The notes beneath the pieces were generated by a model, which was not told the DNA's origin, ran no database searches, and worked only from the letters and a program-made list of their open reading frames with translations. From contig JAWZYU010000024.1 of assembly GCA_038380435.1 (NCBI GenBank), forward strand, positions 54,088,613-54,152,612: 64,000 nucleotides of DNA, in the 5' to 3' direction. Below, piece after piece: positions 44,560-55,750 of the stretch. Origin of the DNA: Ryuthela nishihirai. Its lineage: Eukaryota; Arthropoda; Arachnida; Araneae; Heptathelidae. The position numbers were made by a program, and so were the translations under genes. Each line of letters starts with the position of its first letter. Position 1 is the stretch's first letter.

Positions 44560-45648
44560 AGCTCGTAGTTCTTGCGTGTTAAAGGTTCAAGTATGCCCCA
44601 TCGAAGAACACTGCATCCATACGACCAGGTTTCCGACTTTGATTGAAGGAAAATTGTGGGATTACAGGAAGGTGGATTATCGTACTGAGATATCAGTGCT
44701 CGTGTTGGATGGTGTTTTCACAGTGATGAGAATATGGCATCAGTTGGTAGAGGAGGAATGAACTCACTGATGTGAGGGATCTCAACAGCCCTGTCACACA
44801 AATGAACAAGAGGACAGATATCTCATGTGCATGGCTATGAATGATCATACTGCCACATCAAACACCTTAGCTCAACAGTTAGGGTGTGTTGCACAACCAG
44901 TGTTTGCATGTATGGTTTGACATCGTCTGCATCATTAGGACATCTTTGCTAGGCAGCCATTGTTTTGGCTCTCATTGACTCTACAACACAGATGTATGCA
45001 ACTGCAATGATGCCAAGAACGTTGCGCATGGATGTGCAAATGGCATCACATCGCTTTTTCAGATGAGTCCCGCTTCAGTAAGCAGCAACATGATGGACAA
45101 ATCAGTACCGATGCGACAGGCTCAGTGAGACATGCATGATGCAGTGCCATATAGGTCTGGCCCTTGGTGTTATGGTATGGAGTGCTACTGGACTCCACTC
45201 ATACATGCGCCTCGTATGCATTACCGGTACTTTGAACAGCCAGTGTTACATCACTGAGGAGTTGGAGTCTGTGGTCATACCTTATCTTCAGGGGCTCTAT
45301 GGTGCCATTTACCAACAGGACAATGCCCAACCACATAAGGCATGCATTGCGCAACAATTCCTGCATAGCCACCATTTGATACTTCTGCCTCGGCCTGTGG
45401 TTTCACCGGATCTGTCCCCAATTGAACGTCTAGTCCAGGATTTCAAAATGACTAGCACACCAGCAGCTGCTACAACAGATGAACTTTGGCTACGTATTGA
45501 AACTGCATTGACTGACATTACCCAAACAGACATCCAAAATCTCATCCTCTCAATGAGAAACTGTAGCAGCAGTTATTGTTGCTCATGGTGGCTACACAAG
45601 ATACTAATTTCTTTGTATTCCACAAGTCTAACTCAGTTTTATTTGTAA
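44560..45648 (+). pseudogene. Tc1 transposase remnant
   Basis: The C-terminal DDE domain is the best preserved part (45136-45648): GVMVWSATG, IYQQDNAQPH (second catalytic aspartate), SPDLSPIERL (third acidic residue, E) and LWLRIETALTDI. The N-terminal DNA-binding part and the first aspartate region (FSDESRF-like text near 45055-45075) are in other frames, broken by stops. The frame 44576-44761 is too altered to align. It is inactive. Confidence 0.85.
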
Positions 45649-45668
45649 TCATTTGATCCTTTTAACAT

Positions 45669-46200
45669 CCCCCCCCCCCAATAGGGGACCACCTTGACGT
45701 GGTGGGGGGGCTTCGGGCCCAGCAACCTGGTCGAAGGCTGTGCCTATCGGGGTGGCTCCACCGGTTGGACATAGCCAAGACCAACCGAGGCCGACGACAT
45801 CGCAGACCAGTCGGATGACCGGTTGGACGGTGTCTTAGGCCTCAACCTCAGGGCTCTGGGTGAGCAAGTTAAGGGCTCGGCCGAACGGTTCCCCTTGGCC
45901 TAGTAAGCATGAGCCCTATCAAAAGTCTGGGCCTTACTAAGAGTCTCCACCCCGGGTGCCGAGCGAACTTGGATCTACATATCCTTTTCATGGCTAACCG
46001 GGGAAGATTAAAGTTAGGTTTCTTCCAGTGGTCAGCTTTCCTTCTATAGGACTGCTGCCATGTGAGGTCGGGGTTGAGGTGCGTCTATATGGCGTATTCC
46101 TTGCCCCCGGCTCTAGATAGCATGGCTCTTCATAACTGGTAGTGCTTTCAGGCGGAATCGGGAATTGCCATGATTGCATAAGATTGCAACAAAATAGAAC
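45669..46200 (+). mobile_element. 532-bp GC-rich insertion with 14-bp target duplication
   Basis: GATCCTTTTAACAT at 45655-45668 is repeated exactly at 46201-46214. The insertion starts with a C run and aataggggaccaccttgacg, with a ccacc..ggtgg hairpin, and ends A-rich (caacaaaatagaac). Base composition differs sharply from the surroundings. Target duplication and A-rich 3' end fit retrotransposition, perhaps an internally deleted LINE of another clade or a SINE. I saw no coding frame and no tRNA-like promoter. Confidence 0.75.
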
Positions 46201-46289
46201 GATCCTTTTAACATAAGCTACGTATTCACTAAACATGGCTTTGACATCTTTCTTTCCTAGTGCAGCACTTTTAATGGCCAGCAGTGTAG

Positions 46290-47605
46290 TTGAGTCTGGT
46301 GTCCTATGGTGGATAGTACAGTCTATATTATCATTAATTCACAAATGTTCTCGATTTTGCCATTGTTCTTGGTGGGGTGCTATTGCAGGTTAAAATCAAT
46401 TGGAAGTTGCATACAAACAAAATACTTTGTTGGAATCTAGGATTTGCTGCACGTTTACCAATGTATTTAGAGATTTCCAGCGTCTGTCAACTTTTCAAGA
46501 TGAGTGAATAATTTATTCCTTTTACATATGCACTGTGCATTTTGCTCCAATGAATATCATGTGAAACACAGTTTTGGGGACAGACACAGAAAAATCAAGA
46601 ACCTTTATAAATTTATAACAACAGATTGTACAACAGGACAAAAGACTCAACTATATATATATATCAGATATCAACCCAAGAAAAAACCAATATAATTTTG
46701 TAGATAATAATTCTAACTAATTGACCGAACTTTTCTGACCATTACAATGATATTGAGTAATTTTATTAATTTTCATTCTGTACTATGACTTAAACAACAC
46801 TCTTTAAACTTAATTCAAAATTGCAGTTACAGACGGGTAGTAATAAGAAAGTAAGTAAAACATCAGCATCCCAGCAGAGAACTTGAAAATGGTGTGCAAG
46901 CTGAAAAAGGAAGGGCCAACAGTCACAGCATCATCAGTGATGTTCATACTGATCAAAGGCCCGAACAGGTAGGCAACAAAATATACTGCACACTACTTGG
47001 TTGTAAAGTTGAAAGTAGAGTCTATTTTATCACATATAAAGTGGGTCTCCATTTTCATAAAAACAATTCTTTATAACAAAAAATAAATCTACCACAAAGA
47101 AATGTAATACAGTACTTAATGTACTAAAGGTACTAAAAGGCATCGTACCTGAAGGTGCAATATTTTAATTTATATATATTTTTTAATAAATAGCATTTCA
47201 TTTGTACAACAAAACATGTTCTCAGGGTAACTTTTTTATTTAAAAAGTTGTTTAGATGTTTTAAACCTCTATTGCACAACTTTCATTTCCTATTTTATTA
47301 TCAAATGACATTGTTTAAAAATTATATCAATCTGTTATTAGAACCAACATATTTTAAACTAATAGTATAAGGGTCATTCACATGAAAAGTGGACAACCTC
47401 TATATCAGTGAAACACACTGTCATCATTGTGCCCTCATGCAAAGAAATGGATATAAACAGAAGAAACATAGAATCAGTTGCAAGTATTGGCTTTAACATC
47501 ATAGGTGTTGCATGTCTAAAGTACATATGGAAGCATCCAAAGTTGAACAATGTGAAGCATGTACAGCTTTTGACTATCAGGATCCACTGTTGATTTTTTA
47601 AAAGT
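46290..47605. other. AT-rich PAICS intron sequence
   Basis: No gene was recognised. An exon-like open stretch at about 46852-46970 on the plus strand is discussed among the rejected items. Confidence 0.4.
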
Positions 47606-47608
47606 TAC

Positions 47609-47896
47609 AGGGTTGGGTTGTTTTACCTCTGAGCTGCACTTTTTTGCACACCATGGGCTAAATGGCCAGGTCACACGGACCCCAAAGGCTCAGAGAAGGT
47701 TGGGGGAGGGGACCCACTGGAACAGCTGTTGGGAGACAGATGGTAGCCCCCCATCAAGGCCATCCAGCGTGTTCTTTAACGTGCACAGGGTATGGCTCTC
47801 CCGCACACGGGGCCACGGCTTAACGTCCCATCCGACGGACGGCGGCCTTTCCAAGCCCATCGGTGTCCCCTACTGACCGTGGGCAAGGCGAGGAAT
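47609..47896 (-). mobile_element. SINE-A copy fused to LINE copy C, tRNA head lost
   Basis: The body runs from ggttgggttgttttacc to gggcaaggcgaggaatt and stops abruptly at 47896, where LINE sequence starts. The tRNA-like head (about 100 bp) is missing although the body is well preserved. This looks like a deletion junction rather than an ordinary SINE end. Confidence 0.88.
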
Positions 47897-50407
47897 TGCT
47901 AAAAGCCTTACCAACTTTCACACACGACTAGGTGTTATTATACAAAGCTTTCATCATGTTAATTACCTTGTCAGGTATACCATATGATCTCACAATCAAC
48001 CACAAATTATGACGAAAAACACAGTTGAAAGCCTTTCTGAAATCTACAAAGCTAGCAACCAAAGGTTTCTGAAACTCTAAACATTTCTCAAGAATCTGCC
48101 TAAGTGAAAATATTTAATCCACACATCCCCTACCACTTCTGAATCCACATTGCTCATCAAGCAATTGCCTGTCAACCTGATTCTTAATTCTATTAAGCAA
48201 ATCATGTAAAGAACTTTCCTGGAACAGAGAGTAGGCTGTTACCCCTATAGTTATCACAAGAACTGCAATAACCTTTTTTGAAAATAGGGATAATAACAGC
48301 TCTGGTAAATCATTAGGAACAATGCCTTTATCATAAAAGATATTCAAAATTTCAGTCATCCAAGTGGTAACTGAAACATTTCCAACTCTAAGCATTTCCA
48401 TTTTAATTTCATCTACCCCTGGGAATTTATGTAGTTTAAGTTTAGAAACAGCCAAATTAACTTCAGATTGTGTTAAAGGGCCAACATTAAAGCCATCAAT
48501 GCATCTATCATCATTGCAAACAATGGGAGTAGAACTAACCACACTGTTTAGAACATCACTGAAATGCTCAGCCCACCTAGCCATGACAGAATCCTCACCT
48601 TCAATAACCTAACCTTGTTTATCCTTCAATCCCTGTATTCCTGCCCATTTTCTACCACACAAAACATTAATTATTTGGTACAGTTCTCTGCTGTTGTGCT
48701 GTCTAACTGCTTCCTCGGCTTTGTCAGCCAAACCATGAAGCCAAAGATTTTTATCAGAAGCTAACTGATCTTTTACACGTTTATTAAGTTATCCGTAATG
48801 CTTTCTATTAGGACTAGTAGGGTATTGATTAAGAACATTCATACAGTTCTTTCTGAAATAAGCTCAAGTGCCTTATCATTCAAATAACGCTGCCTCCTCT
48901 GCTTCTTTTTTCCAAAAAGAGTACTCTTAGTTTCCAAAAAAGTATGTTTAACATGGTCCCATTCTTTCTCAACTTCAGTAGTAAGCAAACCATGACTGTC
49001 ATAATGACTAAGTAACCTATGTGAAAAATGGTAAGCTTTAGCTATAACTGGGTCTTTCAGAGCTTCAGTATTGAAGGTAAATTTTTTAATCCTAGAACAA
49101 CACTTTTTAAGTTTAAGTTGCAAGACACTTTTAACAAGGTAATGTTCAGATCCAATTTCAGCTCCCCTATATGACCTGGTATTCCTAACAGAACTAGCCC
49201 ATTTGCTGTTAATTAATATATAATCAATCATATTCTTATGCAACCCATTGGGGGAATATCATGTGTACTTATGTATGTCGCGGTGTTTGTAATAAGTGCG
49301 AGTTAATCTGAAACCATTGAGTTTACTTACCTGTAGGAGACATTGCCCATTGCCATTGCAGCTACCAATACCAAAAGGGCCTATTATTCCTCCCCAAAGG
49401 TCAGAGTCAGTACCAACTTTGGCATTGAAGTCACCTAGAACAAGGGTAATATCTCCTTTCTTGACATAATTCAAAATATCCTGAAGTTGTTCATAAAACC
49501 TATCCTTCTCATCCTCATCGGCACCCTCAGTGGGGGCATAACAGCAGATAACATTCAAGTCTTTAACGCTTGTCTGAAATTTTGCTGTAAGAAACCTTTC
49601 ATTAATGCACTCATATCCTAGAAGAGCATCGCTAGCGTGTCTGCTGAGAAGCAGACCCACGCCTTGGTGATGCTTATTGTCATCCCTCCCTGAAAAGAGA
49701 AATTAAAATTATTTTTAGAATCTGACCTTTATCCGTCCATCTGGTCTCTTGCAAGCCGAGAATATCTAAATTATAATGGTGGAATTCTTGTGTGAGGACA
49801 TCAAGAGAAAAGCTCTGTGCAGAGTCCTCACATTCCAACTACCTATGGAGGGAAAATGGTTAGTGGGATGTTTAAAGAAATTATGTTTATTGAGAGAGGG
49901 AATGCCGACAATATCAAACAGCCCACTAATTGCAAACATGGGGCAATGACCCGTTCCCCCACCACTAAAGGCTGAAGCCATCTACACTGGAAGACTTCCT
50001 CCAATGTAGAATTTGACGATGCCAATAGAAGCAAAGAGTGCAGGTGCCTGCGATGACCTCTGCTCAGGTAACCAGCTGATAAACATATCCCGTGAATCTA
50101 TTCACTTGGGGCTGTCAACCCACAGACAAACAGAAAACACAGCAGAAGATTTTCCCTCCACAGAAGCCCACCAGTGCAGCAAAATCAGGATCCATAATCA
50201 AGCTCAGAGCCATATATCTGTTCGATCCAGTGGGTTTATATGGTCAGCACCAGGACCCTGTGTGGTTGACCACTCCTCAGCAGGGTAGAAAAAAAAAGAA
50301 AAGTAGCCATAGTTGTCCATATCAGTAGGCCACACTAATCTGGCAGCCCTCCTCTTCCGTTCACTTCCACAAGAGAGTATCTCTTTTGAAAGGTACTAAC
50401 GGTCTGC
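47897..50407 (-). mobile_element. LINE copy C: RTE-like LINE lacking its 3' third
   Basis: Minus-strand order is endonuclease, linker and first RT blocks. The endonuclease has the best text in the window in 49660-49259: ICCYAPTEGADEDE, TLVLGDFNAKVG. Then MIDYILINSKW and GSEHYLVKS follow in 49243-48839, where the catalytic-region D has become E. RT block QCGFRSGRGCVD is in 48584-48114, followed by a stop. YADD and the 3' end are absent. The 5' end stops near 50407, slightly shorter than copies A and B. The first 475 bp or so (47898-48372) look identical to 21693-22173 of copy B. Confidence 0.87.
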
Positions 50408-50867
50408 AACCGAACAAAATAAAGCCGAAATTAACAGTGACTTAAATATGATGTTGTGAAATCTAATAGTCGGATTATGTTGGAGACTAAATTTAATGTT
50501 ATGATGCTTTGAATGCCTTCCTTTCCATTTCACTTTCATGAAATGCAGTCCTCCCCCAAATCTGATACTGAAAATTTACATTTTCCTGGATGTAAGCATT
50601 AGTGACCATATATTAATTGCTTCTTGTTTTAAAAAGTTATATTAAAATTGTATATATAATTATTTTAGCAAATAAGCACAAAATTTTTGAATACATTCTC
50701 ATTAAAATATGGAAATGAGATGAAAATAGGTTTGAATCATGTTTTCAAGGAATATACCTTATGGAATAATCAAACAATAGTAAATACAAAAAGTTTATTG
50801 TTGATACAGAAGTCAATAAATTTTATTATTTATTAGTCACATTTGTGGAAGGATGACAAGCCAATTC

Positions 50868-50935
50868 CAGTGGTTAGAACATTCTGGCATGAATTTGGAG
50901 ATGTGGGTTTGAGTCCCATGAATTGTCATCCTTTT
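50868..50935 (+). repeat. tRNA-like fragment
   Basis: cagtggttagaacattctgg (A-box-like) and gtgggtttgagtcccatg (B-box-like) lie at tRNA spacing and are followed by an A-rich/ATT microsatellite at about 50939-50968. It is probably the head of a SINE rather than a tRNA gene. Confidence 0.4.
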
Positions 50936-51036
50936 CCAAAAAAAAAATAATAATAATAATTATTATTATACCTTATAGACTATTTGTAACAGCAATTAAA
51001 AAAATATTCCAAAAATTGGCAGCTAAAAATACAAAC

Positions 51037-51195
51037 CAGAAGGTAATCGAAGTGATGACCACAAATCTTCTTTTCCCCAGTCTGCACTTAATGGTGGACA
51101 GTTAATAACAGGAAAAGATGAATTTCCTGAAGTTACAGGTCCTAAGCCATTGCTTCGGCCAGCTACAGCTATGAATATAGTAGGTATGCCCTCAC
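51037..51195 (-). CDS. PAICS: PAICS, AIR carboxylase core exon
   Basis: This exon encodes the catalytic core after the SAHKG segment: [33 protein letters not shown] and [21 protein letters not shown] and the SGN segment are hallmarks of the animal-type AIR carboxylase that uses CO2 directly. Acceptor attacag lies above 51195 and donor gtttgt below 51037. The exon is 159 nt, with two bases completing a glycine at the start and one base starting a glycine at the end, so phases fit both neighbours. The complementary strand also has an open frame ending in a stop near 51226; it is a shadow of this exon. Confidence 0.94.
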
Positions 51196-51404
51196 CTGTA
51201 ATAGTAGTAGAAACAGTAAAAGACTAATCAGTTGAATTAGGGGGAAAAAGTTCAAAACAAAAATAACTTGCAACACTTTCAAGTTTTTTTTTTTTAACAC
51301 TTTACAAGTAGTCTGCTAAAAATTATTTCCACTGACAAATGTGGATTCGTTACATGCAAATTTCAAAATTTAATTAACATGATTAATAGCTGTACATTTA
51401 ATAT

Positions 51405-52250
51405 TTAAACATTGTAAGTCCAGAGGAGTGCTCAGAATATTTGTGTAGAATCCTACCAGCTTAATGCCATCTAGGCTGCTGTTCAAATACTACAATAAGT
51501 TTCCTTTTTCTGTACTAATTATTGGTACACACTTTTAAGCCAGCCTTTATCCCATAAAGGTTCTCAAGTAGAAAAGAGGAACAATATTTACCAGTAATGG
51601 TGATAGCTCCGAGACATGGCAGTTGCATTTTAAACTTTTAACTTTTTAGGAGAGGGTAAATGTTAAGTAACTTTCTTGAGTTATTTTAGTAAGTTTTTAG
51701 GATGTGAGTCAGAGTGCCATAATAAACACCATCAGTTTAAAACCAGTTGAATGATGAAACATTCAATTATGAGAATTATAATAACCAGATGTCTTCAAGG
51801 AAATCGACAACAGGAGCTTTCTTAAAAAAGACTGGTACACAGCTATAGTAGTGATATTAACAGCAGTGATGATGACTATGTCAATGCTTATCAAACAACT
51901 GGGCAAAATTGTGGAGTATGACAAGTATCTACAATCTGCAGTGGTGATAGCAACAGTACCAACATCTATGTCAACGCTCAACAAAAAACTAAAGATAGAG
52001 CGAGATATAACAGGTAATTACAAGCTGTACTTGTGCCAGCGGACATTCACCACCATTACTGGTAAATATTGTTCCTCCTTTTAACTTGAGAACCTTTACA
52101 GGATAAAGGCTGGCTTAAAAGTTTGTACCAATAATTAGTACAGAAAATAGGAACTTATTGTAGTATTTGAACAGCAGCCAAAATGGCATTATAAGCTGGT
52201 AGGATTCTACAAGAATATTCTGAGCACTCCTCTGGACTTAAGCTTAAATA
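51405..52250. mobile_element. Large foldback element in a PAICS intron
   Basis: The left arm (taagtccagaggagtgctca, gtagaatcctaccagctta, gtactaattattggtac, ccagcctttatcc, gaacaatatttaccagtaat) is mirrored by the right arm (attactggtaaatattgttc, ggataaaggctgg, gtaccaataattagtac, taagctggtaggattctac, tgagcactcctctggactta). The arms are about 200 bp with few mismatches. The centre (51610-52040) has a 77-codon open frame on the plus strand without recognisable domain. No transposase was seen. Confidence 0.8.
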
Positions 52251-52455
52251 TTAATGTACAGCTATTGTGTTAATTAAATTTTATTAAACTAGCTGTGATT
52301 TTTATTTAATAACAAATTTCAAAATCTGAATGCTCAGAGACAATAGGAGTAATTGGCCAGAATGTTTCTTTTAAAGAGAACATGTTCTTTTTGCTCAGAT
52401 CTTATTTATTCTTTCTTACCCTTACAGTGTCCAGCCTGAAATACTTCTTTACATC

Positions 52456-52839
52456 AGGGGTGGCTCAGTCGGTAGCACACAAAGCTCGTAATCTATAGTT
52501 CCCAGGTTCGAGTCCCAGCTGGATCAGCATTGAGATTTATCTCCCCAAAATTCCCCGCCCTGCCCACAGTCAGTAGGGGGACATCGATGGGCTTGGAAAA
52601 GCAGCCGTCCGTCGGATGGGATGTTAAGCCATGGCCCCGTGTGTGGGAGAGCCATACCCTGTGCACTTTAAAGAACATACTGGATGCCCTTGACAGGGGG
52701 GCTACCATCTGTCTCCCAACAGCTATTCCAGTGGGTCCCCTCCCCCCAACCTTCTCTGAGCCTTCGAGGTCCTTGTGACCTGGCCATTTAGCCCATGGTG
52801 TGCAAAAAAGTGCCACTCAGAGGTAAAACAACCCAAACA
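52456..52839 (+). mobile_element. SINE-A copy, nearly complete
   Basis: The head has A box tggctcagtcgg (52461-52472) and B box ggttcgagtcc (52505-52515). The full body follows and the tail ends aaaacaacccaaac. It serves as a plus-strand reference for the family. It lies in the PAICS intron, antisense to the gene. Confidence 0.93.
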
Positions 52840-53355
52840 ACTGGTTTATATCCAGAGGCCAAGTTATTTTCTCCCCATACTCAGCCAAAAATTTAACTTT
52901 AGTTATTTGGCAAAAAAAAAGTTCTAATGAAAGGAATTAATATAGCATTTAATATGCTATAATCGGCATTCAATTCTGGATTTTCTGAAAATATTTAACA
53001 AAAAGGACTATTAGTTTTATTTTAATAGGGCTTTTATAGAGGCATGTAGTAAAAAATGCATTTGTCAATGCAAATAAATAAATATTTAAAAACACTAATA
53101 TATAGAAATAATTAAACTGCATATGAATAAAAAGGCTATTTTGGAACAAAAATTTTTTGACTAGAAACAAGAAAATTACCATCTTTTCATAATTTTTTCT
53201 CTCAATACCATATTTTGAGAAAAGTCGAGGCTTTTTGCCAATTGCACATAAACAAGTCAACTTTAGAATTAAAAAAAGAAATAAGTCATGTTAGATACAA
53301 TTAAACAGAATTGAACTTGGAATTTTATGAAAATAATAAAAATAAAGAAATAAAT

Positions 53356-53528
53356 ATCCCCACAAGCAGCTGCTTGCCACAGAGATATGACAGGAGCCTG
53401 TCAGCTTATATGCCATAGTGGAAAGTCTGAAAGGATGTACAGATCTCAGAAGAAAAACCCAAACATTCATGCTTTATCCAGGACTTGCCCCAGGTCCCTG
53501 GGATCAGTAGCCAAGCATGCTAACCACA
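53356..53528 (-). mobile_element. SINE-B copy
   Basis: It runs from cccacaagcagctgcttg to the tRNA-like head at about 53525 (complement of gtggttagcatgcttggcta). The B box has decayed. Confidence 0.8.
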
Positions 53529-53529
53529 G

Positions 53530-55740
53530 CATATTAACTTTAATAAGACTATTTCACAGTGATATAGTGAAAAAATAGATTGACTATGGAATTAAGGTTT
53601 AATTTGGGAAAACTTGATCAGTAAAAAACAGTTCTAATTATATATTAATAGAAAGGAAATTTCTCTCTGAATAATATTTGCTTGAAACACTATTTTTATT
53701 TCTTTTTATAATTCTTTTCAGAATGGTATATTTTAAAACACGAGAGTGTTATACAATGAGACTTCGACTGCTCACATGAGATTTGCTCTCCCATTTATGA
53801 AGTGGAGGAATAATTTCTTGGTTTTATTTTGTACTAAGCATTAAGTATTTGTCCTTTGGGTGGTGAATTTTGGGCATCTTGGCAAAGTGGCAAAAAAGTT
53901 AGTACACCAATGCAAAAACAACGCTAATATTCTCAGAGTGCACAGCCAAGATACTGGGGGAACTCTTAAAACAATTCACTATAAACTTATAATTTAAAAA
54001 TATTCTGGTGGTGGTGGTGGGGATCAAAACTCTTGCCGAAATTTCCCTCCCATAAGGATTGATTTCCATGCATGGCAGTCCTTTTTGTTTGTCTCCAAGA
54101 TCTCATTCATTTTCAGAAAAAGATAAAAGATTCAATTAAAAGTTTTCTGACTGGACAGAAAAGAAAAATTAACATATAAACTAATGCGAAATGAAATAAA
54201 TTACCAGCAGCAACAAGCTCATTTCTTGTTGGGAGAAAGTCATGGATTGTGATAATGCTTACATTACTGCATGAAATTTGCAAACTTATTTGGACACCTA
54301 ATATATCAGGAAAGGAACTTAAAAAATATCCTAAAAAGGTTACTCAAATTGAAGACTAAATGTAATTGGTAACACATTGCATGAAATTTCCTCCTGCATT
54401 CAGATATTGGTTCCATCATGCTACTTTATCTGCATATTACCAGTATAGAATAACAAAAGCTATTGTATGAAACTATCTTTCACATCTCTCTGGCCATCTT
54501 CTTCCAAAATGAAGCATCTACCCTGAACAGCATTTTTATGGTGTCAAAAGATCCAAGTCACATGGATAGAGATACAAATTATAAGGTGGGAAGAATAGAT
54601 ATGGCATGGGTAAGGGCTGTATGCAGCATCTGTTCTAAACATGGCATATTGGCGGCAAACTCTTTGAACTGCTTACATCATTGAAAGGTCTTTGAAAAGG
54701 GAATCTGTGCTCTCTATATCATTTGCATTCACAAGTAATATACAATAAGCAGTAAGTCTCTGCACAATTTATGCCTCCCAATGAAATTTGATTAATGCTC
54801 ACTGTGCCTATTGGATCAATTCTTTTGCTGTACTGATATTAGAGCATCATTTCATTACATTCACATTATCACCATCACATTGTGATTACCTTTTATACCC
54901 ACTAGCTGTTTTGCTTTAATTTGAACAACCCAAGCTTATCAACAAATTATTTGCACTAATTTGTAAACAAATTATTATGACTAATTTTAACAAAACATAC
55001 AATCTGATTATGGCATTTCATTCTCTAATTTGAATCATAACAGAAAGTTTTGGAAGCGATAAAAACTTCGCATTACAATTTCCATGTAAAGTTTAATATT
55101 CTAGAAAATTTGGTAAATTGTTGAAACTAATTTGTATTTATCATTTGAATGCTCTTTGGCTTTTACAAAAGTGTAGAAATTATTTCTTAGATTGGCAAAA
55201 GAATTACAATTAAAACTCATCTGAAGCAAAATAGCAGATTGCTCCAGCATGTGACATGTATCAGATCTAAGAAGCTTGTTATAGAATGCACAGAAGAGAA
55301 TAAGGACTAAATTTGTAATAGCCATCTAAACATATTCTTCTGAACAATGTAATAGTCTCCTTCAATGGGTTCACGCATTCTACACAATGCATTCAAAGTA
55401 ACATCACAAACATTATATTGTCAGTTAACCAAATATGGTCTCAATGATTGTAGCTCTCTACTGATGTAACTGCTTAATCTTTGCTTCAGAATCAAACTGC
55501 AAACAGTCACCACTCTCAATATACTGGCCAAAATAAATGCTGCTTTCGGGTTACATTGACATGATTTTCTGGAGTAAACTGTAATCTCCCTGGTTTTTTC
55601 ATAATTTGGAACTTGCAGAGACAACTTAAGAAAGCAGTCCTCAAGTAATGTCATATTTGTGCAACTTTCGTTTGTGAAATTTCTACTCATACCAAGAAAA
55701 AAGACTAATGCACTGTGTATGTCCTAATAACTGCAATGTG
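53530..55740. other. AT-rich PAICS intron sequence
   Basis: No gene, conserved exon or complete repeat was recognised in these 2.2 kb. Scattered open frames have no domains. Confidence 0.4.
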
Positions 55741-55750
55741 TTGCCTATTA

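Larger units (their letters stand above)
44364..46286 (+). mobile_element. Tc1-type transposon with nested insertion
   Basis: The ends CACTGCTGGCCATT and the complement form inverted repeats flanked by TA (44362-44363 and 46287-46288). Without the nested 532-bp insertion the element would be about 1.4 kb, normal for Tc1. It carries a damaged transposase on the plus strand. It lies just upstream of the last PAICS exon in its intron, in antisense orientation to the gene. Confidence 0.88.

Noticed and set aside
45669..45770. Possible HDV-like self-cleaving ribozyme at the 5' end of the GC-rich insertion
   Set aside because: Only a simple ccacc/ggtgg hairpin could be drawn by hand. I could not assemble the nested double pseudoknot with matching P1 strands.
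46852..46970. Plus-strand open stretch with a good donor (AACAG/gtaggc) resembling an internal exon
   Set aside because: No in-frame acceptor, no recognisable domain, and its supposed downstream partner at 51080 proved to be a PAICS shadow.
51080..51226. Plus-strand exon-like frame starting after ttttccccag and ending in a stop at about 51226
   Set aside because: It first looked like a terminal exon, but the reverse strand encodes the conserved PAICS core ([10 protein letters not shown]) with correct splice phases. The plus-strand frame is its shadow.
51763..52084. Open frames on both strands in the loop of the foldback element
   Set aside because: Low-complexity hydrophobic translations without motifs. 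The minus-strand one was compared with the PAICS carboxylase and does not match.
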